From contig DETV01000084.1 of NCBI GenBank assembly GCA_002361775.1, positions 1-49,756 of the forward strand: DNA of 49,756 nt, given 5' to 3'. The notes beneath the pieces are model-generated. The model saw only the letters and a list, made by a program, of their open reading frames with translations, was not told where the DNA came from and searched no databases. This DNA is from Eubacterium sp. UBA3279. GTDB lineage: Bacteria; Bacillota; Clostridia; Lachnospirales; Lachnospiraceae. Each line of letters starts with the position of its first letter. The stretch's first letter is position 1. Shown piece by piece: positions 27,146 through 34,960 of this stretch. A program made the translations under genes and the position numbers.

Positions 27146-27180
27146 GGGAATGTCGTTTCGGCGACATTCCCCTGCTTTAG
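27146..27180 (+). terminator. terminator after the alpha-mannosidase gene
   Basis: Perfect 10-bp stem GGGAATGTCG / CGACATTCCC (27146-27171) with a 6-nt loop; the tail is only moderately T-rich. Confidence 0.65.
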
Positions 27181-27220
27181 TTTGGGTGTAAGTGGCAAGA
27201 TAAGAGGAAGGTATTCAAAT

Positions 27221-28588
27221 ATGAAAAAATCATACGAGATGGATATGTGTAATGGTCCCATATTTAAGAAACTTTTGATTTTTGCACTCCCGTTGATGTT
27301 GTCAGGAATTTTACAGCTTCTTTTTAATGCGGCGGATATTGTGGTAGTGGGAAAATTTACAGGAAGTCATGCGTTGGCAGCAGTGGGATCTACAGGCGCT
27401 TTGATCAATCTTTTTGTAAATGTTTTTATTGGATTTTCTATTGGAACCAATGTGCTGGTGGCTCAGTATTTTGGGGCGAGAGATGAAAAAAATGTGCAGG
27501 AAACAGTGCATACTTCCATACTTTTGGGAATTGTAGGGGGATTCATATTAATTGTTGCAGGTATCGTATTTGCAAAACCCATGTTGGAGTGGATGGATAC
27601 TCCGGATAATGTTCTGGAGCATGCCGTCTTGTATATGCGTATTTATTTTGTTGGAATGCCGGCTATGCTGGTTTACAATTTTGGCGCTGCAATTTTAAGG
27701 GCAATCGGTGATACAAAACGTCCGTTGTATTATCTTCTCAGCGCCGGAGTGATCAATGTAGTATTGAATCTGTTTTTTGTGATTGTGCTGGATATGGGAG
27801 TGGCAGGAGTGGCTGCAGCCACAGTAGCATCTCAGGTGGTTTCGGCAGTATTAATTGTCCGGTGCCTGATGCAAAGTGAAGGTATCTATCGGTTGAATTT
27901 ACATGAATTAAAACTTCACAGGAAAAAACTGGTCCGCATCGTTCAGATAGGCTTACCTGCCGGTTTGCAGGGAGCAGTATTTTCTCTGTCCAATGTGCTG
28001 ATTCAGTCTTCGGTAAATTCCTTTGGATCAGTGGCTATGGCAGGAAATACGGCGGCAGGAAATATTGAAGGATTTGTTTATACATCTATGAATGCCATTT
28101 ATCAGACAGCGCTTAGCTTTACCAGTCAGAATGTGGGCGGAGGACGTCAGGACAGAATTCCTAAAATTATATTCCAGTGTATGGCTATTGTAATTGTGAT
28201 CGGAGCAGTCATGGGAAATCTTGCCTACCAGTGCGGTCCTTTTCTTCTGGGAATATACTCTTCAGATCCGGAGGTAATTCAGTTTGGAATGTCCCGTATG
28301 CAGATTATCTGTCAGTGGTACTTCCTGTGCGGAATCATGGATGTGGCTGTGGGAATACTTCGGGGATTGGGTTATTCTGTAATGCCTATGCTGGTATCTT
28401 TGACAGGAGCCTGTGGTTTGCGTGTCCTTTGGATTTTTACAGTTTTTGTCTGGAAGCACAGCTTGTTTGTGTTGTACTTGTCTTACCCGATCACCTGGAT
28501 TGTGACATTTACTGTACACCTGATCTGTATTTTGGTGATATGGAAAAGGAAAAAGGGAGCCTGGGCTATGGTGAAAGTACAAAAGTGA
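27221..28588 (+). CDS. MATE family efflux transporter
   Basis: A 455-residue inner-membrane exporter with 12 predicted segments in two homologous halves (LSGILQLLFNAADIVVVGKFTG in the first, PAGLQGAVFSLSNVLIQSSVNSFG split across the second). Such proteins expel drugs or metabolites in exchange for sodium or protons. The ATG at 27221 follows GAGGAAGG; a second ATG eight codons on (MCNGPIFKKLL) is also possible. The substrate cannot be read from sequence. A small gene begins 42 bp after its stop. Confidence 0.9.
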   Translation: MKKSYEMDMCNGPIFKKLLIFALPLMLSGILQLLFNAADIVVVGKFTGSHALAAVGSTGALINLFVNVFIGFSIGTNVLVAQYFGARDEKNVQETVHTSILLGIVGGFILIVAGIVFAKPMLEWMDTPDNVLEHAVLYMRIYFVGMPAMLVYNFGAAILRAIGDTKRPLYYLLSAGVINVVLNLFFVIVLDMGVAGVAAATVASQVVSAVLIVRCLMQSEGIYRLNLHELKLHRKKLVRIVQIGLPAGLQGAVFSLSNVLIQSSVNSFGSVAMAGNTAAGNIEGFVYTSMNAIYQTALSFTSQNVGGGRQDRIPKIIFQCMAIVIVIGAVMGNLAYQCGPFLLGIYSSDPEVIQFGMSRMQIICQWYFLCGIMDVAVGILRGLGYSVMPMLVSLTGACGLRVLWIFTVFVWKHSLFVLYLSYPITWIVTFTVHLICILVIWKRKKGAWAMVKVQK

Positions 28589-28629
28589 TTTTGTTAAAAA
28601 GATATGAGGAACTGGAAAGGAGAATGATG

Positions 28630-28887
28630 ATGCGTCTGGAAAAAATACAGGATGCTTTGACAAAAAAGCGTATCCTATTTACATATACAGAAGATGAAGG
28701 AAGAGGAAGCCTGGATTTTCAGTTTCGGGGACTTCGGTATCATATTTGGGAATTTGAGGAAGAGGGAACCTGGGGTGTGGAAACAAATGTGAAACATGCA
28801 GGCAGAAGTGAAGATATTTTGGGAGATTACGAGAAAGAAATCTCAGAACTTGTTTTGGGATGGCCGGATATGGCTGTGCCGGGATGA
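28630..28887 (+). CDS. small conserved protein of unknown function
   Basis: An 85-residue soluble protein: MRLEKIQDALTKKRILFTY, then ERGRGSLDF-like EDEGRGSLDFQFRGLRYHIWEF, then GVETNVKHAGRSEDILGDYE. I do not know a named domain, but the pattern matches a short protein family I associate with Lachnospiraceae, usually one per genome. Three ATGs in a row (28624, 28627, 28630) follow AGGAG at 28618-28622; the third has the best spacing. Probably cotranscribed with the MATE gene. Confidence 0.65.
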   Translation: MRLEKIQDALTKKRILFTYTEDEGRGSLDFQFRGLRYHIWEFEEEGTWGVETNVKHAGRSEDILGDYEKEISELVLGWPDMAVPG

Positions 28888-28975
28888 TGGAAAATTGGAC
28901 ATAGGAGCAGCTATGCTGCCCTGTGTCTTTTTTTACTTTATAGGATATATTTTAAATAAGTTCCCCCAGGGGAAA

Positions 28976-29010
28976 TGGGCATATAGGAAGTTAAATAGTG
29001 TATATGCCCA
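28976..29010. promoter_or_regulatory. dyad copy 1 upstream of mod operon
   Basis: TGGGCATATA (28976-28985), 15-bp gap, TATATGCCCA (29001-29010): a perfect 10-bp inverted repeat. First of three like-spaced dyads before modA. Likely operator; the binding protein is unknown. Confidence 0.6.
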
Positions 29011-29044
29011 AAAACAACAGAAAAAAAGAGCTTTTTAGCGTGTT

Positions 29045-29054
29045 TTGGGCATAT
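29045..29054. promoter_or_regulatory. single half-site of the mod-upstream motif
   Basis: TTGGGCATAT, same half-site as in the flanking dyads, without a clear partner at the usual distance. Confidence 0.4.
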
Positions 29055-29098
29055 GGCAAGTCTAAGTGAGAAATCCATCCCGTGAACGGGAGATTTTG

Positions 29099-29134
29099 TG
29101 GGCATAGGATGAACTTGCTGATTGTATATGCCCA
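29099..29134. promoter_or_regulatory. dyad copy 2 upstream of mod operon
   Basis: TGGGCATAGG (29099-29108), 16-bp gap, TATATGCCCA (29125-29134); left arm matches in 8 of 10 positions. The right arm extends to GTATATGCCCAATC, identical to that of copy 3. Confidence 0.6.
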
Positions 29135-29170
29135 ATCGGGGGAAGAAGTTGGAGTGAAAAAGGGAAAAAT

Positions 29171-29206
29171 TGGGCAGGAGACAAGGAAACTAATCGTATA
29201 TGCCCA
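29171..29206. promoter_or_regulatory. dyad copy 3 upstream of mod operon
   Basis: TGGGCAGGAG (29171-29180), 16-bp gap, TATATGCCCA (29197-29206). Left arm is the weakest of the three. It ends 35 bp before the predicted -35 of modA. Confidence 0.55.
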
Positions 29207-29241
29207 ATCAAGGGAAAAAGGTGGAGATGGGGTGAATTCGA

Positions 29242-29270
29242 TTGAAAAATCTACAAATTTTTGTTACGAT
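29242..29270 (+). promoter_or_regulatory. promoter of the mod/moco operon
   Basis: TTGAAA (29242-29247), 17-bp spacer, TACGAT (29265-29270) with the TGn extension at 29262-29264. About 80 bp before modA. The dyads lie upstream of it, a position typical of activation, though looping repression is possible. Confidence 0.6.
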
Positions 29271-29352
29271 ATATTCGACGAAATAGTGTGTAAAGCCACA
29301 CAATGCGAAGTTATTGTCTCATGTTTTTCTGAAAAAGGAAGGAGAGAAGTCA

Positions 29353-30201
29353 GTGAAGAAGCGAGCAGTGTCTATGGTTTTGGCTATTGGAATGCTATTG
29401 GGTCTTACGGCTTGCGCGGGACGGGAGAAGGAAGTGGAAACTTCCGGAGAAGCAGATCAGGCAGAGGTGGAAGTGTCTGTATTTGCAGCGGCATCTATGA
29501 CAGAAACCTTAATGGAAATCGGAAATTTGTATATGAAGGAAAACCCTCATGTGAAACTTAGTTTCAATTTTGATTCTTCGGGAACTTTAAAAACTCAGAT
29601 TCAAGAAGGGGCAGTTTGTGATTTGTTTATTTCTGCAGGACAAAAACAGATGGATCAGTTGGATGGGGAAGCGGATCCGGCGGTAAATACAGAGGGACTG
29701 GATCTGGTTAAGGAAGAGAGCCGGACAGATATTTTGGAAAATAAGGTAACCTTATGTGTATCAGAAGAGAGTAAAACAGGGATTCATACGTTTGATGATT
29801 TGGCAGAAGAATTAAAAACAGATGAGATTTTACTTGCTATGGGAAATGCAGATGTTCCGGTGGGGCAGTATACCCAGAAAATTTTGGCATATTATGATTT
29901 AGATGAAGAAGCACTGGCAGAGGAAGGGAAAATTTCTTATGGAAGTAATGTGAAAGAAGTTACCACTCAGATTTCAGAGGGAAGTGTGGATTGGGGTGTG
30001 ATTTACTGTACAGATGCCTATTCAGCCGGACTTAAAGTATTAGATTATGCAACACCTGAGATGTGTGGACAGGTAATTTATCCGGCGGCAGTTTTGAAAA
30101 CCAGTGAACACGGGGAAGAAGCACAGGAATTTTTAGATTTTCTTACCACAGAAGCTTCTCTGGTCATATTTGAAAATGTGGGATTTTCCAGAGTGAAGTA
30201 G
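29353..30201 (+). CDS. modA: molybdate ABC transporter, substrate-binding lipoprotein
   Basis: A 282-residue extracellular lipoprotein that binds molybdate (or tungstate). Signal peptide residues 1-20 with lipobox LTAC; then VSVFAAASMTETLMEIG, FNFDSSGTLKTQI and CDLFISAGQKQMD, the oxyanion-binding blocks of ModA; later YGSNVKEVTTQISEGSVDWGV. The start is GTG 29353, 7 nt from GGAGAG; longer upstream starts would bury the signal peptide. First gene of a seven-gene molybdenum operon. Confidence 0.93.
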   Translation: MKKRAVSMVLAIGMLLGLTACAGREKEVETSGEADQAEVEVSVFAAASMTETLMEIGNLYMKENPHVKLSFNFDSSGTLKTQIQEGAVCDLFISAGQKQMDQLDGEADPAVNTEGLDLVKEESRTDILENKVTLCVSEESKTGIHTFDDLAEELKTDEILLAMGNADVPVGQYTQKILAYYDLDEEALAEEGKISYGSNVKEVTTQISEGSVDWGVIYCTDAYSAGLKVLDYATPEMCGQVIYPAAVLKTSEHGEEAQEFLDFLTTEASLVIFENVGFSRVK

Positions 30202-30212
30202 GAGGAAGTAAT

Positions 30213-30881
30213 ATGGATTGGTTTCCTCTTTGGAATTCTCTCAGAATTGCAGCCATTAGCTGTGGAATTGTTTTTTTCCTGGGTATTTTTGCGGCATATT
30301 ATGTGGCGAAATTGCCCAAGTGGTTAAAAGGCGTGGTGGATGTGATTTTTACATTGCCTATGGTCTTGCCGCCTACGGTATGTGGATACTTTTTATTATT
30401 GATTTTTGGGGTGAAACGTCCGGCAGGTATTTTTCTGGCGCAAATGGGAATTCAGATGGTGATGACCTGGTATGGAGGAATTCTGGCATCTACAGTGGTG
30501 GCATTTCCGTTGATGTATCGGACAGCCAGAGGAGCTTTTGAGAGTTTCGATGATACTCTGGCATATTCAGGCCAGACCTTAGGTTTATCTAATACATACA
30601 TTTTTTGGAGAATTCGTATGCCCGCCTGCAGGCAGGGGATTTTGGCAGGAACGGTGCTTGCTTTTGCAAGAGCGTTGGGAGAATACGGTGCGACCAGTAT
30701 GTTGATTGGTTATATACCGGGAAAAACTGCTACAATTTCCACCACAGTATACCAGCTTTGGAGAACCAATGACGAATCGGGAGCCTTTATATGGGTTATG
30801 GTGAACCTGGCAATTTCAACAGTAATTCTTCTTTTGGTAAATCTGTTGGAAACTAAAAACAGGAAGGCGGTGAAGTCATGA
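30213..30881 (+). CDS. modB: molybdate ABC transporter, permease
   Basis: A 222-residue membrane subunit with about five segments. The start LWNSLRIAAISCGIVFFLGI and the EAA loop TLGLSNTYIFWRIRMPACRQG followed by ARALGEYGATSMLIG are typical of ModB. It forms the channel for molybdate together with the ATPase next door, whose start overlaps its stop by 4 nt. RBS AGGAGGAAG. Confidence 0.95.
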   Translation: MDWFPLWNSLRIAAISCGIVFFLGIFAAYYVAKLPKWLKGVVDVIFTLPMVLPPTVCGYFLLLIFGVKRPAGIFLAQMGIQMVMTWYGGILASTVVAFPLMYRTARGAFESFDDTLAYSGQTLGLSNTYIFWRIRMPACRQGILAGTVLAFARALGEYGATSMLIGYIPGKTATISTTVYQLWRTNDESGAFIWVMVNLAISTVILLLVNLLETKNRKAVKS

Positions 30882-31921
30882 GCCTTTTTGTAGATATAAA
30901 AAAAAAATTTCCCGATTTTGTTTTGAAGGTAAAACTGGAACATGAACAGGGGGTTTTAGGGCTTTTAGGCGCTTCCGGAAGTGGAAAAAGTCTTACTTTG
31001 AAATTCATTGCGGGAATTCATACTCCGGATGAAGGCGTTATTATTTTGAATGGGAAGACTTTATACGATAGTAAAAAGAGAATTAATCTCCCTCCACAGA
31101 AAAGAAATGTGGGGTATCTTTTTCAGAACTACGCCTTATTTCCCAATATGACAGTGAAAAAAAATATTCTCTGCGGACTTCATAAAGAAAAAAACAGACA
31201 GTCCCGGGAAAGAAAATTGAGAGAAACTGTCCGTCTTATGCAGATAGAAGAACTTTTGGAAAAATATCCGGGGCAATTAAGCGGAGGTCAGCAACAAAGG
31301 GTAGCTTTGGCCAGAATTATGGTGAGTGAACCGGAATTACTTTTGTTGGACGAGCCGTTTGGCGCTTTAGATTCCTATTTGCGGGATCAATTGCAGATTC
31401 AGATAAAGGAAATTTTACAACAATTCAACCGGGAGGTTATTTTAGTAAGCCACAGCAGAGATGAGGTATATCATTTGTGTGAAGAACTTTCTCTCATAGA
31501 ACAGGGACATATATTGGAAACCGGGAGTACAAAGCAGGTTTTTTCTAATCCCCGGAGTCGTTCTGGGGCAATTCTTACAGGATGTAAAAATATTGCTGCA
31601 GCACGAAAAATTGGAGAATATGAAGTAGAGGTACCGGACTGGGGAATTCGTCTGTATACGGCAGAACCAGTACCGGATACAATTGACGCAGTGGGGATTC
31701 GGGCACATTATTTTCATCCCAAAAGCAGGGAAAATGTTTATAGCGTAAAAATCTCCAATGTTATGGAAGAACCCTTCGAAACTACAGTCATGTTCCGTTA
31801 CGAAAATCAGCCGGAAGGAACAAAAGATTTGTGGTGGAGATTACCAAAAGAACGATGGAACGGGCAGATGCCATTCCGGTTGGGTATTTCTCCGAAAAAT
31901 GTATTATTGTTGGAAAAATAA
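30878..31921 (+). CDS. modC: molybdate ABC transporter, ATP-binding protein
   Basis: A 347-residue ATPase: Walker A GASGSGKS, Q-loop LFQNYALFPNMT, signature LSGGQQQRVALAR, Walker B LLLLDEPFGALDS and H-loop SHSRDEV. After about residue 230 comes a C-terminal region (TGCKNIAAARKIG onward) of the TOBE/MOP regulatory kind, which can bind oxyanion and inhibit transport. Length fits ModC. Confidence 0.93.
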   Translation: MSLFVDIKKKFPDFVLKVKLEHEQGVLGLLGASGSGKSLTLKFIAGIHTPDEGVIILNGKTLYDSKKRINLPPQKRNVGYLFQNYALFPNMTVKKNILCGLHKEKNRQSRERKLRETVRLMQIEELLEKYPGQLSGGQQQRVALARIMVSEPELLLLDEPFGALDSYLRDQLQIQIKEILQQFNREVILVSHSRDEVYHLCEELSLIEQGHILETGSTKQVFSNPRSRSGAILTGCKNIAAARKIGEYEVEVPDWGIRLYTAEPVPDTIDAVGIRAHYFHPKSRENVYSVKISNVMEEPFETTVMFRYENQPEGTKDLWWRLPKERWNGQMPFRLGISPKNVLLLEK

Positions 31922-31934
31922 GGAGGCAAAAGTC

Positions 31935-32867
31935 TTGGGAAAGATTTTGGCAGTATGTATCAGCGAAAAGAAAGGTACTATAAAGAAAAATGTAGGCGTC
32001 GGTTATCTGAAAGAAGAATTTGGTATTTTAAATGATGCCCATGGAGGAAAATGGCATCGCCAGGTAAGTCTTTTGAGCGGAGAAAAAATAGAAGAATTTC
32101 GAAAAAAAGTATGGGTAGAATATGGCGCTTTTGGGGAGAATCTGGTGGTGGAAGGATTTGATTTTCGTCAACTCCCGGTGGGAAGCCGTTTTGCAGTGGG
32201 AGAATCAGTGTTGGAAATGACACAGATTGGAAAAGAATGTCACAATGATTGTGTGATCAAGCAGCAGACCGGCGAATGTATTATGCCAAGAGAAGGGGTA
32301 TTTGCCCGGGTTATTCATGGTGGAGAGATTCACGTTGGAGATGAGATGAGACTTTTGCCACCAATTGAAAATCCACCTTTGCGGGCGGCAGTGATTACTT
32401 TATCAGATAAGGGAAGCCGGGGAGAGAGGGAAGACCAGTCCGGGCCTGTGATCGTGGAAATGTTGAAAGAGGCAGGCTATCAGATAGAAGAAACATTGCT
32501 TTTGCCGGATGGGATGCAGCCGTTAAAGAACAATTTGATTCGTCTGGCAGATGGAAGACAGATGGATTTGATCCTTACTACAGGAGGTACCGGATTTGCC
32601 CCCACAGATGTAACTCCGGAAGCCACATTGGCTGTAGCTACCAGGAATGCTCCGGGAATTGCAGAAGCCATGCGGGCGTATAGTCTGACAATCACACCGA
32701 GAGCTATGTTATCCCGGGCAGCCAGCGTGCTGAGAGGAAAGACCTTGATTGTCAATCTTCCCGGAAGTCCGAAAGCTGTAAAAGAAAGTCTGGAATATAT
32801 TCTTCCAACTCTGAAACATGGAATTTTACTGGCTAATGGACGAGATGGAGAATGTGCAAGAAAATAA
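31935..32867 (+). CDS. MOSC domain - MogA/MoaB fusion protein
   Basis: A 310-residue two-domain protein of molybdenum cofactor metabolism. Residues 1-150 are a MOSC domain (HRQVSLLSGEKIEEF, FGENLVVEGFDF, and IGKECHNDCVI with the conserved Cys); residues 155-310 are a MogA/MoaB molybdopterin adenylyltransferase domain (AAVITLSDKGSRGEREDQSG, LILTTGGTGFAPTDVTPEAT, LIVNLPGSPKAV). MOSC domains sulfurate or handle the cofactor; MogA adenylates molybdopterin before metal insertion. TTG 31935 is chosen because AGGAGG at 31921-31926 is 8 nt away and the family starts there. Such fusions are known in Clostridia. Confidence 0.9.
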   Translation: MGKILAVCISEKKGTIKKNVGVGYLKEEFGILNDAHGGKWHRQVSLLSGEKIEEFRKKVWVEYGAFGENLVVEGFDFRQLPVGSRFAVGESVLEMTQIGKECHNDCVIKQQTGECIMPREGVFARVIHGGEIHVGDEMRLLPPIENPPLRAAVITLSDKGSRGEREDQSGPVIVEMLKEAGYQIEETLLLPDGMQPLKNNLIRLADGRQMDLILTTGGTGFAPTDVTPEATLAVATRNAPGIAEAMRAYSLTITPRAMLSRAASVLRGKTLIVNLPGSPKAVKESLEYILPTLKHGILLANGRDGECARK

Positions 32868-32882
32868 AGGGAGTGAGATTGC

Positions 32883-33908
32883 ATGAAATTAATAAAGACA
32901 GAAGATGCAATAGGTCATGTATTGTGTCATGATATGACACAGATTATTAAAGGCGTAACAAAAGATGCAAGATTCCGAAAAGGACATGTGGTGACACAAG
33001 AGGATATTCCTGTGCTTTTGAGTATAGGAAAAGATCAGTTATACGTGTGGGAAAAAGACGATACCATGTATCATGAAAATGAAGCAGCCGAAATTTTACG
33101 GGATGTGTGTATCAATGATCATATGATTCCATCAGAAGTGAAAGAGGGAAAAATTGAATTAAAAGCAGAGTGTGACGGATTGTTTCAGGTGGATGTGGAA
33201 CGTCTCAATGAAATTAACGATATTGATCAGGTAACGATAGCTACCCGCCATACCAATACTCCTGTAAAAGCGGGCGATAAACTGCTGGGAACAAGAATTA
33301 TTCCTCTGGTGATAAAAAAAGAAAAGATGGAGATGGTGAAAGAAAGAGGGGGAGACCGTCCTTTATGTCAGTTATTTCCGTATAAAAAGCTGCGGGCAGG
33401 TATTATTACCACTGGAAATGAAGTGTTTTATGGAAGAATACAGGATACATTTACTCCGGTTGTGGTGGAAAAACTGAAAAATTATGGAATGGATGTAACG
33501 GAACACGTGACGCTGGGAGATGACAAAGAAAAAATTACAGAAGCAATCTTACAGATGAAACAGAAAGGGTGCGATGTGATTACAGTCACAGGGGGAATGA
33601 GCGTGGATCCGGACGATCAGACACCGGGAGCAATTAAAGATTCCGGCGCAAGAGTAGTTTCTTACGGCGCTCCGGTATTGCCAGGAGCAATGTTTTGTCT
33701 GGCATATTTTGAAGATGGTACTGTGGTGATGGGATTGCCCGGATGTGTTATGTATGCAAAAACTACGATATTTGATTTGATTTTACCCCGGGTGGCGGCA
33801 GGCGTGGAAGTGAAAAGGAAAGATTTGACATCTCTTGGTCATGGGGGATTTTGTCTTGGATGTGAGGAATGTCATTATCCTGCCTGTAGTTTCGGAAAAA
33901 GCTGGTAA
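32883..33908 (+). CDS. molybdopterin-binding protein, MoeA-like with Cys-rich tail
   Basis: A 341-residue protein with a MoeA/MogA-type fold domain at about 170-310 (RAGIITTGNEVFYGRIQDTF, VITVTGGMSVDPDDQTPGAI, GLPGCVMYAKTTIFDLILP). The N-terminal half (AIGHVLCHDMTQIIKG, FRKGHVVTQEDIPVLL) resembles MoeA domains. The tail GFCLGCEECHYPACSFGKSW has four Cys and one His and may bind metal. It probably inserts molybdenum or handles cofactor for a Clostridia-type hydroxylase; full MoeA activity is not certain. RBS GGGAGTGAG before ATG 32883. Confidence 0.85.
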   Translation: MKLIKTEDAIGHVLCHDMTQIIKGVTKDARFRKGHVVTQEDIPVLLSIGKDQLYVWEKDDTMYHENEAAEILRDVCINDHMIPSEVKEGKIELKAECDGLFQVDVERLNEINDIDQVTIATRHTNTPVKAGDKLLGTRIIPLVIKKEKMEMVKERGGDRPLCQLFPYKKLRAGIITTGNEVFYGRIQDTFTPVVVEKLKNYGMDVTEHVTLGDDKEKITEAILQMKQKGCDVITVTGGMSVDPDDQTPGAIKDSGARVVSYGAPVLPGAMFCLAYFEDGTVVMGLPGCVMYAKTTIFDLILPRVAAGVEVKRKDLTSLGHGGFCLGCEECHYPACSFGKSW

Positions 33909-33983
33909 TCTGGAACAAATTTTGGCTTGTTACTGTGAACAGCACCTGATTCGGGAGGCAACAGACAGAAATGGAGCAACAAA

Positions 33984-34958
33984 ATGGTAGATGGACAGGG
34001 AAGAGCAATTGATTATATACGGATATCAGTGACAGATCGTTGTAATCTGCGATGTGTTTACTGTATGCCGGAGGATGGTACGGAACCGGTATCCCATGAA
34101 GAAATTTTACGATACCAGGAGATTGAACGTCTGGCAGGAATTTTTGCAAAATTGGGTGTCAGGAAAATAAAAATTACCGGAGGAGAGCCTCTGGTACGAA
34201 AAGGAATAGAAAACCTGGTGAAAAATCTGAAAAAAATATCGGGAATTGAACAGGTGACGATTACCACTAATGGGATTCTTCTGGGAGAGAAGCTGAAAGT
34301 GTTGAAAGAGGCAGGACTGGATGGAATCAATCTGAGTCTGGATACCCTAAATCCTGAGATTTACCGGCAGATTACCAGACGGGAGGGTCTGGAAAAAACT
34401 CTTGACGGAATTAAAAATACCCTGGAGGATGGACAGATTCCACTTAAGATCAATTGTGTTCCCATGGGAGTTCCAGGACAAAATGTGGAGGAACTGGCAA
34501 AGTTGTCTCAAAGATATCCGGTGCATGTACGTTATATAGAAATGATGCCGATTGGGCTTGGTAAAAACTATCAAAGTGTCAAAGAAGATCAGATTCTTGA
34601 AAAATTGGAAGCTGTTTATGGGAAAGCAAAGGGGTATGAAGGGAAATTGGGAAACGGACCGGGACATTATTATGAATTTCCGGGATTTGCAGGTAAAATC
34701 GGATTTATCAGCGCCATCAGTCATAAGTTCTGTGAAGAATGTAATCGGGTACGTCTTACTTCCCAGGGATTTTTAAAAACCTGTCTGCAATATGAAACAG
34801 GTGTGGATCTTCGGAAACTTTTGAGAGAAGGCGCTGAAGATAGCAGTTTGGAGCAGGTGATACAGAAAGGAATATTATGTAAACCAAAATGCCATCATTT
34901 TTTGCAGGACGGAGATGAAAAAACGGAGCATCGGATCATGTCGCAGATTGGAGGATGA
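33984..34958 (+). CDS. moaA: GTP 3',8-cyclase
   Basis: Radical SAM enzyme for the first step of molybdopterin synthesis. The 324-residue protein has the SAM cluster CNLRCVYCMPEDG, ITGGEPLVRKGIE, the GTP-binding region and the C-terminal cluster ligands CEECNRVRLTSQGFLKTCL. The usual terminal double glycine is present (SQIGG). MoaC, its partner in making cPMP, is not in the window. GGAG at 33973-33976 precedes ATG 33984. The next gene overlaps. Confidence 0.95.
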   Translation: MVDGQGRAIDYIRISVTDRCNLRCVYCMPEDGTEPVSHEEILRYQEIERLAGIFAKLGVRKIKITGGEPLVRKGIENLVKNLKKISGIEQVTITTNGILLGEKLKVLKEAGLDGINLSLDTLNPEIYRQITRREGLEKTLDGIKNTLEDGQIPLKINCVPMGVPGQNVEELAKLSQRYPVHVRYIEMMPIGLGKNYQSVKEDQILEKLEAVYGKAKGYEGKLGNGPGHYYEFPGFAGKIGFISAISHKFCEECNRVRLTSQGFLKTCLQYETGVDLRKLLREGAEDSSLEQVIQKGILCKPKCHHFLQDGDEKTEHRIMSQIGG

Positions 34959-34960
34959 AT

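Noticed and set aside
28177..28626. Long open frame overlapping the MATE gene in another frame
   Set aside because: Only its last part (from 28630) reads as a protein family; the rest is a shadow of the transporter gene.
29271..29352. Molybdenum cofactor riboswitch in the modA leader
   Set aside because: The leader is only about 75 nt and shows just a small GTGTG/CACAC stem, not the expected multi-stem fold.
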